Source: Caprella mutica
Taxonomy: Eukaryota; Arthropoda; Malacostraca; Amphipoda; Caprellidae
NCBI GenBank assembly: GCA_947561585.1
Contig: CANNZV010000321.1
Span: forward strand, 1-64,000
Direction of reading: 5' to 3'
Length of the DNA: 64,000 nucleotides
The notes beneath the pieces were generated by a model. That model did no database searches, was not told the DNA's origin, and worked only from the letters and a program-made list of their open reading frames with translations. Below, piece by piece: positions 10,626-22,977 of this stretch (position 1 is the stretch's first letter; the number at the start of each line of letters is the position of its first letter). The position numbers were made by a program, and so were the translations under genes.

Positions 10626-13600
10626 TTACGTGTGCATTCCAGAGGCACGGGTACCAGAGGCTGCAGCTCCGTTAACTGTGGCTGCATTGGCCGTTGATGC
10701 AGTCATGTTGTGATGAGGTGATGCGTTCTCATCATTGAGAGTGGTGCGGCACACTGGACATGTAGCGTGCTGTCAACAATAGAATGGTTAGAAGAGGGTA
10801 ACAGTAAGGGGAGCTATTAACTATGCCCTCACTGCTAAGACCTGAGAACTATTGCCATTGAAGTAGTCAAATTGGATTGGCTTATTGGAAGAAAATAGGA
10901 TAATGCTGTCATCAGAAGGAGAAAAGATTCTTTGTAGTCGGAAGTAAATGAATAAAATATGTCCCAAAAACATCCGATAACAAAGATCATGAATGCAAAC
11001 TAGAGAAACAAATGAAACACCTGCTCTAGCTTGGACAATAGATTCCAAATTCCAAATTGATTTTTGAATCAGATCATATTTTGGATAAAATAGATATTTT
11101 ATAGCTAGTAGTCTTCACATATTAAATAGCACATTTTGTAGGGTAGCTAGCTATCTTTTATGCAACACATAAAAATAGCCTAAATGTAGAGGTATTTGAG
11201 GTAAAAAATAGCCTAAATGTAGAGGTATTTGAGGTAAAAAATACCCTAAATGTAGAGGTATTTGAGGTAAAAAATACCCTAAATGTAGAGGTATTTGAAG
11301 TAAAAAATACCCTAAATGTAGAGGTATTTGAGGTAAAAATACCCTAAATGTAGAGGTATTTGAGGTAAAAAATACCCTAAATGTAGATTGTTTACCTGTC
11401 AAGTAAAGATAAATATTAATATATTTACACAATGCCTATGTTAGATAAGTAATTCTCTCTTATAGTTTTTAACCAATATTGGTGATTCTATTGAAGTTTT
11501 CATTAGAAAGTAAATAGAGTGAGGTGAAACAAGTAGCTATGAGCATAAAACAAAATGTTCATTTTCAGTATTTTGGTAAAATAACTACCAACAAAAATTA
11601 TAAAGAACTCTTACATTGTATAAATAGATTGAGATAGATAATAGATTCTAGAAACTTAATGTTTGTTAAATATATAGAATTCATCAACATTTAATGAAAT
11701 GGGTAGTGAATGAAATATTTGGACAGATGCATGAAAATGCTTAATATTTGATTAGGCCTACTTTGACACTAATAACTGCTGTTACTGTAGTTTTACCTGG
11801 CAATATTTATTTCACCGCTTTTGTTTACACTCATTCATGACAACAGATTGAAAATGGAGTATTTCGTCTATTCTTAAGACTGTGCCTGACATGTAGCTAT
11901 AGAGTCCTCAGTCTGACCTTAAGACTGTGCCTGACATGTCGCTATAGAGTCCTCAGTCTGACCTTAAGACTGTGCCTGACATGTTGCTTAACTTAGTTCT
12001 CTTACCATTTTCAGCCAGGGTGTGATACAGCTCTCATGGAAGCAGTGTTCACATTTCAGTTTCCTAGCGTCCTCTGCCAAATTGAAGTCCTCCATACACA
12101 CTGAGCAGGAGACTTTGTGGTCTGGGGAGAAGTCACAGTGAGATGGAGAATGTATAATGCAGAAATAACCAACGAAAATATATAGTTAGTAATTGAGATT
12201 GTTAAAGAAATCAAAGATCTTGACATGATAATAAATACACATAGCTATATATCATGTGAATCAAAATAGTAGCTAATCTAAAAAAAAAGTTTTCAAATAA
12301 GTGCTGCTTTAACAACATTCTCATTCTCAAAAGATCTGATGAACACTAAGAGTCTAGGAGTTAATTATGTAGAAGAATTAGGATATCAAAAAATAAGCTC
12401 AAATAGATGATTTTATTGTCATTTTACGCAACTACTGGCCTTAACCAGTTGTTCATTTCAGTAAGTTTATCATTGGTAGAGAACTAACCTATTTGTTGTT
12501 GTGATATTTTGACTACAGGAATGCTCTCTATCTGTCCCTGGTTAAGAGGAGGGGCTCCATTTCCCTCCATTTGGTTTAAGAGGTGAGTGATGACTGCGTC
12601 CAGACCACCACGCCCCCAGGCATAGTCACCAGGGTTAGAGGCTAGTTCCTCTCCCAGCATGTTCAGAGGGTCTCCCCCTGCTAATGACAAAAAACACAGA
12701 CACTCTTCATAGAGAAAATATCTTAAATGAGGTTGAGAAACATTACTTGTGATCTCATTAGATTGTTAGGGCTAATAACATTGAACATTAAGTAACTAGC
12801 TAGTTAATTAACAGAGTAAGTCTGCCAATAGACAGTTCCGTACCTCCATGAGAAATGTGTACTATCAGGTTCTGAAGCATTGGCGCAAGTGTTTGGTTGC
12901 GATCTGGTCCACGCATACGACTGGAAATTGCAAAAAGAGAAAATAACAAATTAAAGGTAAAGGAACAGAGGTTAAATACCTAAATATACTTTTGAAACCA
13001 TCAACTCACTTCCGTCTGAAAGGTGCATTTATTAGTAAAGTTCGAGCATTTCTATTTCTCCTAGCACTGCTTGCTGTGTCTGAACCACTGGAACCAGCAC
13101 CACCTGAATTGATGCCTGGGTTCTGAGAGAGAAAGACACTAAAGTTACATGTAGCACTAAAGTTACATGTAAAGACACAAAAGTTACATGTTCTTATGCT
13201 TGTTAAGTACATTGGTGGCCCATTTGTACTAAGAGTTTGGCATACTCTCTCTTCTAAACAATGTATCTACTTCAAGTAGTTGAAAACTAGTAAACACAGA
13301 ACCAGCATAATTAGCTACATTATTTAGTTTAGAGTAGCTAGCTAAACATACGAGTGAAATGCTGGACTTACTACAAAAGAAGTTAATTGAGAAGGGTTGA
13401 AGAACATTTCTCTTAATGGATTGAAGGATGTCATAGGTGTGTCCATATCATCTAAACTAGAGTTGTTGCTCTGATCATCATTCTCCATATCAAATACTAA
13501 CGAATTGGGGGAATCTGAAACAAGTGAGAAAGTTAACAGTGGAATTCCTTTTGCAGATACATGTACTTGTAGTAAGTAGAGATGATTGAAAACATTTATT

Positions 13601-14515
13601 TATTCTTTAAGCCAGATAGTTAAGAATGCAGTCTCAAATAACTATAGCAAAATACTCTAACATTACTAGTTGAGAAATTAGTATACGTTAATTAGAACAG
13701 TAGAGGTGTACCACTACCTGTAGTTGTGTCACTGCTGTTGCTGCTAGAACTGCTGGCAGAATTAACAGGTTCAATGAAACCATCCTGACATCTGGGACAC
13801 ACATGATCCTGAGAAAAATGAGTAATTGAGAAAAATATCTGTACCAATTTTAAACAAAATTGAGCCAACTGCACAAGTCTAATACTAAAAACAAGGCAAC
13901 AAGATAGACAATGAATTGTGTAAATTGAAGATCAGTGTGTGGAAATTATGCTGCTGAATTTACCAAAAACAATAATTAATTCTAATAACAAAGGGTTCTT
14001 AACCACTTGACCAAGAGTTCTTCAAACCAACATTTTGTAAACATTTGACATTTTAGCATTGACATTTTCCCTTGGTGACCTGCATGATATATTATATACA
14101 ACTAACAATTAATATTATATAATCCACATTTTTGGTCATCATTAGAAACAATCTTAGGTTTAGTTGAATCTGAGAAACATCAAAACTTGTCAACTTTTAA
14201 TATAAATAAATAAAGATTGTAATTAATAGTAAATATTGAATTTTTACATCTTCAAATATAACAAGAAAAATAATTAATAGCTAATCAAAATATTTTTTTT
14301 TCTCCAGAAAATTGAAGAGTTGAGACATACTAATTAGAAATAATTACCAAGTTGAAACTAACAAAACTAATATATATATTGCAATCTTATTAAAGTACAT
14401 AACTATCAAAAATATCATATATACTCACTGGTAATTGAGGAGTTATTTCAACAGCACATTTGTGACAGAAATATAATGAAGGAGCGGGAAGATTATCTTG
14501 ATTGGATTCAGCCAT
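10626..14515 (-). CDS. RNF126/RNF115-family RING-H2 E3 ubiquitin ligase, 8 exons, 319 residues
   Basis: Exons on the minus strand are 14515-14429, 13808-13718, 13514-13372, 13122-13010, 12920-12844, 12677-12489, 12121-12006 and 10769-10626 (960 nt with TAA). Every boundary is GT-AG and every join keeps frame. The N-terminus (YFCHKCAVEI, then VCPRCQDGFIE across intron 1) is the paired-Cys BCA2 zinc finger that binds ubiquitin and substrates in RNF126/RNF115. A Ser/Asn-rich linker follows, then the NPGDYAWGRGGLDAVITHLL core, close to that of the vertebrate proteins. The RING-H2 domain (CSVCMEDF, CEHCFHESCITPWL, then CPVC after the last intron) recruits E2 enzymes. The tail is Ala/Thr/Asn-rich. 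Length fits the family (about 300-330). Known roles in the family are cytosolic quality control and receptor trafficking. The last intron (10770-12005) is the longest and holds minisatellites. Confidence 0.94.
11172..11392. repeat. Minisatellite, unit about 33 bp, roughly 7 copies, in the last intron of the RNF126-like gene
   Basis: The unit reads AAAAATACCCTAAATGTAG followed by AGGTATTTGAGGT. Copies run head to tail with one- or two-base changes (ATAGCC against ATACCC). The minus strand is open across the array only because the unit is close to a multiple of three. Confidence 0.9.
11873..11988. repeat. 45-bp tandem repeat, about 2.6 copies
   Basis: Units start at 11873, 11918 and 11963 with CTTAAGACTGTGCCTGACAT. 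They differ by single bases. The array ends about 18 bp from the 5' splice site of the last intron (12005), so it abuts exon 7 of the RNF126-like gene. Confidence 0.9.
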
Positions 14516-15022
14516 TTTGTGAAGAGAAAATATCTTTGTTAACTTTTAAATCTTTTATTAACTCTGTCATTCATTAATTAGAAACAAAATCTGAACACAA
14601 AAAGAAGAGTTAAAGTAACATAATATTATATAAATATAGTAGCTATGATGTCAGATGCCCTTACAGCAATAATATAGTAGCTATAGCAGCATCTGTCTGT
14701 TTGCTTGTGGCTAAGAGACAGGAGAAAGGGTGAGGAGATAAGTGTTGGAGTTGCAGTGACCGAGGGTGGAGCAGAGACAGACTGTCGTGTAAGAGCTTTT
14801 TTGTCCAGAGAGGAGGAAAGGAAATACAAGAGCCAAATTTTGATGTAAATGTGGAGGAAGAAAAAATGTGTGAGTCAGGAGTGGAGAGGGGTTGACAACA
14901 CTGAACAACAGGAAGAGAATATTGATTGAAAGAAGAGGAGATGAATGATGAAGCCAGAAGTTGATGAAGAAGAAGTCAATGAAAATGGCACTATTCAATA
15001 AAATCCTACTATTTGGATATTC
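14516..15022 (-). promoter_or_regulatory. Upstream region of the RNF126-like gene
   Basis: This is the 500 bp before the start codon on the coding strand. No canonical TATA-box arrangement or clear initiator can be fixed by eye. On the plus strand 14700-14950 is unusually purine-rich (GAGGA/GAAG tracts), so the coding strand is pyrimidine-rich there. The reading frames in it are products of this composition and are not called as genes. Confidence 0.3.
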
Positions 15023-15450
15023 ATGTTATGAACTATAATTTCAATAAGAATAGCTATACCTATATATTTCAATAACTCTGGAAATAACATTGTTTCTTTC
15101 TCAAAAGTATCGAATGATGTTAATTGCTTATATCCTCTCTTTTAACCCTTACCCTAAAAGTCCGTTAAAATACCACCGTAAGACGGTAAGACATTCTTAT
15201 TGTATCCGTAGGATTATTATTGAATATAAGGCCTAGGTATATAATGAGCTGTTTTTAGTCCAATTCGAAAATAAGCCTAAATCTGACGCTTTCCTGTATA
15301 GTTTGGTCCTCTTGTTAGATTGGCTCTAGACTTTGTGGGGTTAACAACCACACTCTACATTTTACCCTCTTTTTGATTATCTGCAATAAGTCCATATTTG
15401 CCAAACTGTGTATTTTTCTATTTGTGCCTATAATAAAATTGAACCGGTCA
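15023..15450 (+). repeat. Dispersed repeat, copy 1 of a direct pair
   Basis: It matches 19256-19683 with few substitutions over about 428 bp (ATGTTATGAACTATAATTTC at the left end). The flanking segment that follows is inverted relative to the second copy and is interrupted by a SINE-like insertion. Confidence 0.9.
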
Positions 15451-15506
15451 AGAAAAATAAAATAAAATGTTACAATCACTTCTTGGGTTTGAGAAATGAC
15501 AATAAT

Positions 15507-16011
15507 TAATTAATTTATTAGGGGGTTTAACGTCTGCTTCGGAACCAAAGGCCATATTGCTGACGTCAAAAGGAAATTAAATACAAGGGACTGGAAGAAG
15601 CAGTCAGAGAGGAAAGTAGCTCCATGAACAAAGTCACTTACCACCGTCGGTGACAATGCTCATGGATGCAGAAAAGCTACTCCGTGAATACAGTCACTTA
15701 CCAAGGAATGTGACGAAACGGGACACAAGCACCGGTGGCTGCACTCACGGATGGAAGAGGAAAATGAAGAGGTGATAGTAAATGAAGCCTACGAGCCTAC
15801 CAAACACAAAATTCTAAGACCTCGTAGTTGTAGAGCATAACCCTAGCGCTATCCTCTAAAACTGCAAGTAGCGTTAAAAAAATGATAAACATGGTAAAAA
15901 TGAAAAAAGACAATCCATAATCCAAATTACAATAGTTCGGGGCCCAAGGGACGCCACCCCCCTTCTCTTCCATTCACCACAGACAGCTTCAGGATAGAGC
16001 CCCTGGGGGCA
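15507..16011 (-). mobile_element. SINE-like retroposon, copy 1 (about 0.5 kb, with target duplication)
   Basis: The insertion lies between ATGACAATA and ATTGACAATA. The uninterrupted sequence is seen at 19816-19830, so this is a target-site duplication of about 9-10 bp. Read on the minus strand the element starts near CTGCCCCCAGGGGC and ends in GACGTTAAACCCCC followed by a TAAT-type tail. A 3' simple-sequence tail plus a target duplication is what retroposition by a LINE produces. Further copies are at 24387, 26748, 30575, 31047, 44015 and 45186. The parent LINE is not identified. Confidence 0.7.
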
Positions 16012-16163
16012 GAATTGACAATAGACTTTCAAATTTTAATGGGAATATATGTGAAATTATCCCTTCAGAGCCAATTGTTTATTCTTAATTTCCATAATTT
16101 AGTAACTGATCTAATTAATGTTTATCAATTACACAGGAAATGAAAGCGGTTAATGACCGGTTC
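16012..16163 (-). repeat. Inverted segment of the dispersed repeat (partner of 19684-19826)
   Basis: The sequence from TTGACAATAGAC to GCGGTTAATGACCGG is the reverse complement of 19684-19826. With 15478-15497 (matching 19826-19843 in reverse) it completes copy 1 of the repeat, in which this internal part is flipped relative to copy 2. Confidence 0.85.
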
Positions 16164-16439
16164 ACAATTTAACTTTGAAGTGATATTTAGTTCTTATAAA
16201 TATACTTCGAGTGTCTACGTCTGCCAGATAGTACATAGAACCATTGTACATCTGCGGATAGTACCCTGTTTCCCCGCCGCGACCACCTTACCAACACCCA
16301 GAGTGAATTGTTTCCCCATGTGATTGATAATTGATAATGAATTCTACAGTTATGAAGTGGGAATTGACTTCTACATTACATTTTCTTCACTGTAATTTGA
16401 CTATTCAGTCATTGCATGTGCTATCAACAGAAAGTGTTT

Positions 16440-16615
16440 CGATATTCGACGTCAGAGACAACAGACTCTTTGTTTTCTCCAAGCACGTCTTTTCAAATGT
16501 GTGATTCCCTCGCATCTTGTGACGTCATGACAAAACTCTTTTGTTCACCAGCGCATCCTTTTTCGAAAATTGTGACGTCAGTAACAACAGTCTTTGTTTT
16601 CTACCGCATCGTTAG
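16440..16615 (+). promoter_or_regulatory. Three degenerate repeats each carrying a GACGTCA site
   Basis: GACGTCA occurs at 16448, 16521 and 16574, each followed by an ACAA(C/A) stretch and CTTTGTTTTCT or CTTTTGTTCACC. The palindrome TGACGTCA is the classical CRE/bZIP binding site. The frame 16416-16631 that overlaps it shows no protein family. It could be an old enhancer-like or promoter-derived repeat; function is not shown. Confidence 0.4.
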
Positions 16616-16631
16616 TGATTTAATGCACTGA

Positions 16632-19255
16632 AATATCCTGGACGAAAATGTGACAATTCTTTGAAATTGTGTTTCGTGAATTCAACTTCACATTTCTGGA
16701 AATTCAATTTCACGGCTCTTCAACATCAGTTTATTGAAATCAGTTTCTCGATTTCATTTCTCATCTCAACGTTCATTTACCATCACTCCTTTACTTCATT
16801 GCTAAGTAGTCGGGCATTCATCTATATTTTCCCCATCTATGGTTTCCCAATATATGGTGTCCCCATTTACGCATTGGAGAGTTCTGCGTTTCCCACTCTG
16901 CTTCATCGTTTCCCCAATTTACACCCTAACTCCATGAGAGATGACCCAAATCAGGCTTCATCCCATTGAAAGTCAGACATCTGACGTCTGTGCTGGTTCT
17001 ACCACATGCCTCTCCTCGCGGTTGCCGCCCCTGTTCAAAACTGTGTGGTTAACAGTTAAGAGTACCACCACCATGAAGAACCACAAGAACCATTGGTACG
17101 GGTACCTAATAATGTGAAGTGAACTTCGAAAAAAAAAAATAGAAAAAGTATGAAAATCATTAGGATTAAAGAACAATTTAAATAGGAATTTTATATTAGA
17201 TTACCTTAGATGCGCATCATAGATAATCATTTTTAATTGAGTAGGACATGGCCATTAGTTGAAGTTTTCTTTCTGATTCGATTTTTTCGATATCTTTAAT
17301 AGATTAAAATACATATTAACTAACATTTTTAGGAATATGATCATTTTATCTTAAATATCTTATTTATAATAGAATAATTTTGAGAAATCATTATAAATAA
17401 TTTTGGTATTTTACTCGCATTTAATGTATTGTCATCTGTACGTTATTTTGATTCTTTTATGTGACTATTTATTTCATATCTATTATTTTATCATGTATTT
17501 TATCCTAATTTATTTATTTTCATGTGGTTAATTTAGGAATCTTTATTTGGTAAACATTGATTGATTTTATGATCTGCATTTTCTAATATCGTATGAAAGT
17601 TTATATTTGGGCAAATGATGAATAATCGAACTTAAAGAATTAAAAGGGCTTGTAATTAAATAATTGTTACATATATCGGTTCCAAATTTACCTAAAAGTG
17701 TAAAGACCGTATGATAACTCTGGGTTGAATTGTAAATAATTAAAATAATTGTTGATCGCTTCTTGTTATACCATAGAGGAAGTAATTATCCTTGGTAATT
17801 AGCCAATGGTTTTCCTAAGAGTTGACAAGTTAATGCTTATGATCATAAAATCTTAGGGAGGGAAATAACGCATGTGACGTACTGTAAAATGATTTACCAG
17901 TCACATTAATTTTACCACGCCCTGTTATACCGCGATAATTTGCCCAATAAAATAAACAACTCATACTAAAGTAGAATTTGAACATATGGAAAATTTCAGG
18001 TTCTGAAACTATTTATCTGTATAACATATGTCATGTTTGAATCATAGAATATTATAAAATTTTCAGTTCAAACTGTATGGAAAGAGTTCCTCACAAAATT
18101 TGAATGGCACAAAATCGAATAATTAAAATCATAAAACTAATTAAATTATTAGTTGTGAGTTTTCACCTTGTCTACAGATTTGAATCAATTAAAATTATTA
18201 ATGTGTTGTAATAAATAGGATGGATTTTTATTGATTACAAAATTTTCATAGCTTCTCAAAACGATATTTGATTGATCAATATTCTCTAATAATATTACAA
18301 GTAATTAGAAATATTTTTATGCAACAATAGTTTAGGAAAAAGAAAATGTATAAAAAAAGTGTAAAATTATGGCACTCAATATTATGTTAATATTTGTATT
18401 CCGTAAAAGGGTCCATTGAATATTTAATGTTGACAATTGAATACTTAATATTATGTAATATTAATCTTAGCAACAGATTGATGAATTTACCGTTATTTGT
18501 AACTTTGTGAAAGAAAATATATTGGTTGTTAGGAGAAAAAAATTTGTGGTAAAAACACATTGTTATATTTTTTAGTATGATTATGTCGGTTTATAATTAC
18601 CATTTGCAAACATGTGATACCACACGTATTGCATCCGGTATTGCCATTGAATTATATTTAATGTTGATGAATACTGGTATGGACTTATAAGAATTTAAAA
18701 TGAAATTGAAATTAGAATATTCTGTTGATAGTGATTTTAGTTCATCATATACACGAAATATTCCCGTTTTAATAATTTTATAAAAGCCCCAGTTAATATT
18801 TTGATGAGCCTTAAATACGGTTGGTATGAATTGCATTTCCAGTACTAGACAGTTGGACTCGATAATTTGTAATTATTTAAAAAGGAGTCATGTCGTATGG
18901 CGGATCTATTTTTACCGCAACTAATAATAATAATTGAAATAAGTACACTATTCGAATACTGCGGAAGTGTCGGCAAGCTGTAGATTCCATTTGAAGTTTG
19001 CAAGACGTTCTCGGGAACGGTCCTTTCAATATGGGTGATTATACGATAATTAATCTACGTTAGGAATGGGAATATTTATGTCCCCCAAACATGGTTTGCT
19101 TTTGTATATTTATAAAAAATGCCGAAGTGATATATCGCAATAATGGTACACTATCGAGCAAATGGAATATATTGCACATACCTGAATACCGAGCCATCTT
19201 ATTACTGAACATTTAAAATGAGGGCATTTTACATTTTTCATCAGGTGAGGGGAAT
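16632..19255. other. AT-rich non-coding stretch
   Basis: No gene is supported. Short frames (16661-16969 on plus, 16973-17176 and 18597-18836 on minus) lack recognisable motifs. A small repeat of the form TTTCCCxATxTATGGT occurs at 16820-16880. The remainder is unstructured AT-rich DNA to my eye. Confidence 0.5.
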
Positions 19256-19845
19256 ATGTTATGAACTATAATTTCAATAAGAATAGCTATACCTATATAT
19301 TTCAATAACTCTTGAAATAACATTGTTACTTTCTCAAAAGTATTGAATGATGTTAATTGCTTATATCCTCTCTTTTAACCCTTACCCTAAAAGTCCGTTA
19401 AAATACCACCGTAAGACGGTAAGACATTCTTATTGTATCCGTAGGATTATTATTGAATATGAGGCCTAGGTATATAATGAGCTGTTTTTAGTCCAATTCG
19501 AAAATAAGCCTAAATCTGACGCTTTCCTGTATAGTTTGGTCCTCTTGTTAGATTGGCTCTAGACTTTGTGGGGTTAACAACCACACTCTACATTTTACCC
19601 TCTTTTTGATTATCTGCAATAAGTCCATATTTGCCAAACTGTGTATTTTTATATTTGTGCCAATAATAAAATTGATACGGTCATTAACCGCTTTCATTTC
19701 CTGTGTAATTGATTGACATTAATTAGATCAGTTACTAAATTATGGAAATAAAGAATAAACAATTGGTTCTGAAGGGATAATTTCACATATATTACCATTA
19801 AAATTTGAAAGTCTATTGTCAATTCTCAAACCCAAGAAGTGATCA
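19256..19845 (+). repeat. Dispersed repeat, copy 2 of the direct pair, uninterrupted
   Basis: 19256-19683 repeats 15023-15450. 19684-19845 is the same family's right part, present in copy 1 in the opposite orientation. This copy shows the state before the SINE-like insertion seen in copy 1. Confidence 0.88.
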
Positions 19846-19860
19846 TAACATTCATATCAC

Positions 19861-20475
19861 ATGTCGGTGGAATTTTTTCCCTTTGAAAATAATATTCTGG
19901 CAAAGTCGGTGGATTTTCAGCTATTTATTCCTATGTTACCATTAATTTTCAGTGGAAAAATGGGTAAAATGTTGGTGGATCAGTCAAATTACTGGAAATT
20001 TATGGTGGATTTTTTCAGCTTTTTCAAAAAGTCAGTGGAATTTTGTGCACCAAATACAGACTGGGTCACTCTCAGCAGGCAGCAGCAGATTCAGAATCTC
20101 CCGCAGCTAAATTAATGGTAACATAGGTATTAATTGAAGATCTCCCGCAGAGATCTCAAATTTCTAAAATTCAATCAAAAACTCTCGCAAAGAGTCTTGG
20201 AAAAATGTTCCATATTCTGCAGACTGGACATGCATCAGACATTATGCATAAGGATGTTTTCAAGTGTAAAATCTTCACTAGGGACCAGTCTGTATTTCAT
20301 GGTAAATTCCACCGACATGTCGGAATTTTTAATCAATTATTTCTATGTTACCATTAATTTTCGGTGGCCAAATGGGGAAAATGTTGGTGGATCAGCCTAA
20401 TTAATGAAATTTTATGGTGGATATTTTCAGTTTTTTTGGAAATGTCAGTGGAATTTTGTGCACTAAATACAGACT
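19861..20475 (+). repeat. Pair of related 170-220 bp units, period about 430 bp
   Basis: The block 19880-20080 (GTTACCATTAATTTTCAGTG ... GTGGAATTTTGTGCACCAAA) recurs at 20310-20475 with about one change in ten. The spacer contains smaller repeats of CTCCCGCAG/CTCGCAAAGA. The frames here (19861-20115, 20134-20400) translate the repeat and show no protein family. Confidence 0.75.
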
Positions 20476-22469
20476 GGACTAGGGATAGGATGTCCTATTT
20501 CTTCCTCAAAGTAATAGTATCTTAAATGTGGCGACCTTGATCCATTTTCTCACCAAACTGGCAACTTTCCTGCCACCCTTTAAGACATGGGCCAAATTCA
20601 CAAATTGGCTTGGCTTAGAATTTTTGTCAAATTTTGGCTGAAAAATGGGCTTACAATTTTCCAGCCTCTGAAACATGGAAAGGAATCAATAAGGAAATTG
20701 TTGCCAGTCCCAGATAATTCAGGAGGTCAATTTTAAGGCCTCAATAGTCGCCAGACCTCGGATAAACTTCACAAATTAACAGTTATAGTTATTCACCCAT
20801 CTTTTACAGACTGGTCAGAGGATTTCTTTTTCCCTTTTGTCCTCTGAAAAATTGAAAATAATATTACATACAATATAGCTAGCTAGCCATAGATGATAGG
20901 TAGGTATGATTGAGTAGTATGTGACCATTTACCAAATACCAAGGAAATTGGAATGTGAACATATTAACTATTTATTGTCACGAACAGAGATGTGATAAAA
21001 TATCTACGATCTAATTACGTTAAAACTGAAAACATGAAATGTACATCCACTATAGAGTATAGAATGACTACTATTATTAATTTATTGGAACTATATATAT
21101 ACTATAGACTAACTAAAGTATAGCTAATTTAACATCCAGTCAACTACATCTGTGACATACCTAACTAGAATAGAGATAACTGATAACAGTTCAAGAGTAA
21201 ACTTGTCAATTATCAAATAACTAACTAGGAGTTAGAGCTAACTCAACGAATAATATGAAAGTAAATGTAAATATTCTAAATTTCAGAACACAAGCGAACT
21301 TAATTGAACGTAAATTAAATCGAACTTGTTAGTTAGTTTGGTCAGATAGAATAATCGAGAAAAAAACTGACGTAAGATTTGGTCGTGAGTGTTGTACCTA
21401 CTAAATCATTGACGTGTTCGAACTACCTAAGTACTATCGATGAAAAGTGTCTTCATGTTATGATGTTCATTTCTCAAATCACATTTCTAATTTCTCATTC
21501 CAGATTTTTAAATTTGTTGTCGTGTACCCAGACCAATTATAAAATGTCTACAAGTATTACAGTCAGAAAAGTTTATTTTTGGAAATTTAAAATTAGTGAA
21601 GTGTCAAAAAATCATTATAAATACGTGCATTTTTCTTTGGCTGCACGTTCCCTAGACACAATGAAGATAAGGACCATGATAAGGACCACAGAAAATTTGA
21701 ATAGAAGAAGCGTAGATCCCATTATATTACTATTGAGTGCAGTTTACAGTGACGTCATTTCAACTAGAGCCAATCAGAGCTTTGTTTCAAAAGTTCTGTG
21801 TAAGAGCCCATTATTTTGAATGCGTAATAGGTACTAACGAAATGGTGTCTTTTTGTGTTTGTTGCAAAGAAGATTCGGTTAATTATTGCGTAGTAGCTGG
21901 GCTATAAATAATCGTGTACATAATTTGGTAGGTACCTAGATATGGCTCCCTCTATTAAATGGTGTTCCTTTTTTCATTACCAATCTACCGCAGCAAAGAT
22001 AATGAGCTGTTATCGAGAGAGCGTTTACAGTGACGTCAGAAATCAGTGGACGTGATCGGTTGAATTTTTACGACTGTGTACACGTTCAATCTTAGCTTCT
22101 TCATATTCAATGTTCTGTGATAATGACCACATCACTGGATCGACGGGAATCATTTGCCCTATAAACAACGGTCTATCGATTCGATATCTTCTTATGTCGA
22201 ATTCAATGCTGGGACAGCAGACATCTAAATTTATTAAAGGTCCTCTCCAGGCTCCGGGAAAAAAAGGAGTTTATTACATAATAGTTTAGAACTATATGGT
22301 CTACGATCATTATTCCTCAAACCGCATACAATTCGGTTCAGTATTTATTTTATTATTTGCTTTCAAAGTTTTTAATAATCTGTGAGCAACAATCGAGCGA
22401 ATCTCCAACCTGACGCTGAGAAAGAAGATTGTACACTCTTTGTTTTGATTTCAATTTTAGATTTTTAAA
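20476..22469. other. Non-coding stretch with two TGACGTCA sites
   Basis: No gene is supported. The 146-codon plus-strand frame at 21379-21819 starts at a TTG and shows no motif. GTTTACAGTGACGTCA occurs at 21743 and 22024, the first close to a CCAAT on the plus strand (21771). This suggests old promoter-like or repeat-derived sequence. Confidence 0.4.
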
Positions 22470-22830
22470 CAAACAATGCGTTTTTGGCGTTCTTTTAAGA
22501 TATTAATTGTTTCTAAAAGTATATAAACGTTTCTATAATAAGTTTATCAAAATTTAAACCTTTAAACGAATAATAAATAGATTTATTAAACCAAATACCT
22601 AGTTGACAATCGAAACAAATGATGTACATTCTTCTTCTTCAGACTGAAAATTAGAAAGTCGGAAGTAAAGTAGGTTTTATAGAGTTTGGATTAAAAAAAT
22701 ATTTAAAAGCATATAAAACTAAAAATATGTTATCAAATTTTATGCGGTTTGAAGTAAAATGATAAGAAACATTAACCTCGTTGATTTAAGCAATAAAAAA
22801 TTTTGCTTGGGGGGGACCTTTAATTAATTT
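22470..22830 (+). repeat. Dispersed repeat, partner of 53790-54200
   Basis: The segment including TTCTTCAGACTGAAAATTAG and AAGTCGGAAGTAAA recurs in the same orientation at about 53790-54200, including the downstream ACATTA(A/G)C(C/A)TCGTT and AGCAATAAAAAA stretches. Similarity is moderate, so the copies are old. Confidence 0.75.
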
Positions 22831-22908
22831 TATTCGAATCGATACATTAAAAAACCCTGAAATCGATATCATAAATCTCCTTCTAATTTAGATGTCGAAT
22901 CAACCCAT

Positions 22909-22960
22909 CAAACATGAATGTATCTATTCGATGTCTAAACGACTCTGTATAACCCATAGT
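22909..22960 (+). repeat. Extra copy of the 2.4-kb unit's left end
   Basis: CAAACATGAATGTATCTATT through CTGTATAACC repeats 22985-23029 immediately before the first full unit. It is a short truncated end sequence. Confidence 0.85.
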
Positions 22961-22977
22961 AAATATTTATTTACTAT

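Noticed and set aside
11151..11432. 93-codon minus-strand frame with repeated LHLGYFLPQIP words
   Set aside because: Translation of the intronic minisatellite.
14626..14998. Minus-strand frames upstream of the RNF126-like gene with Ser/Leu/Pro-rich translation
   Set aside because: Explained by the pyrimidine-rich coding strand; no motif and no splice connection.
21379..21819. 146-codon plus-strand frame
   Set aside because: Starts at TTG, no motif, includes a TGACGTCA-bearing repeat; treated as chance.
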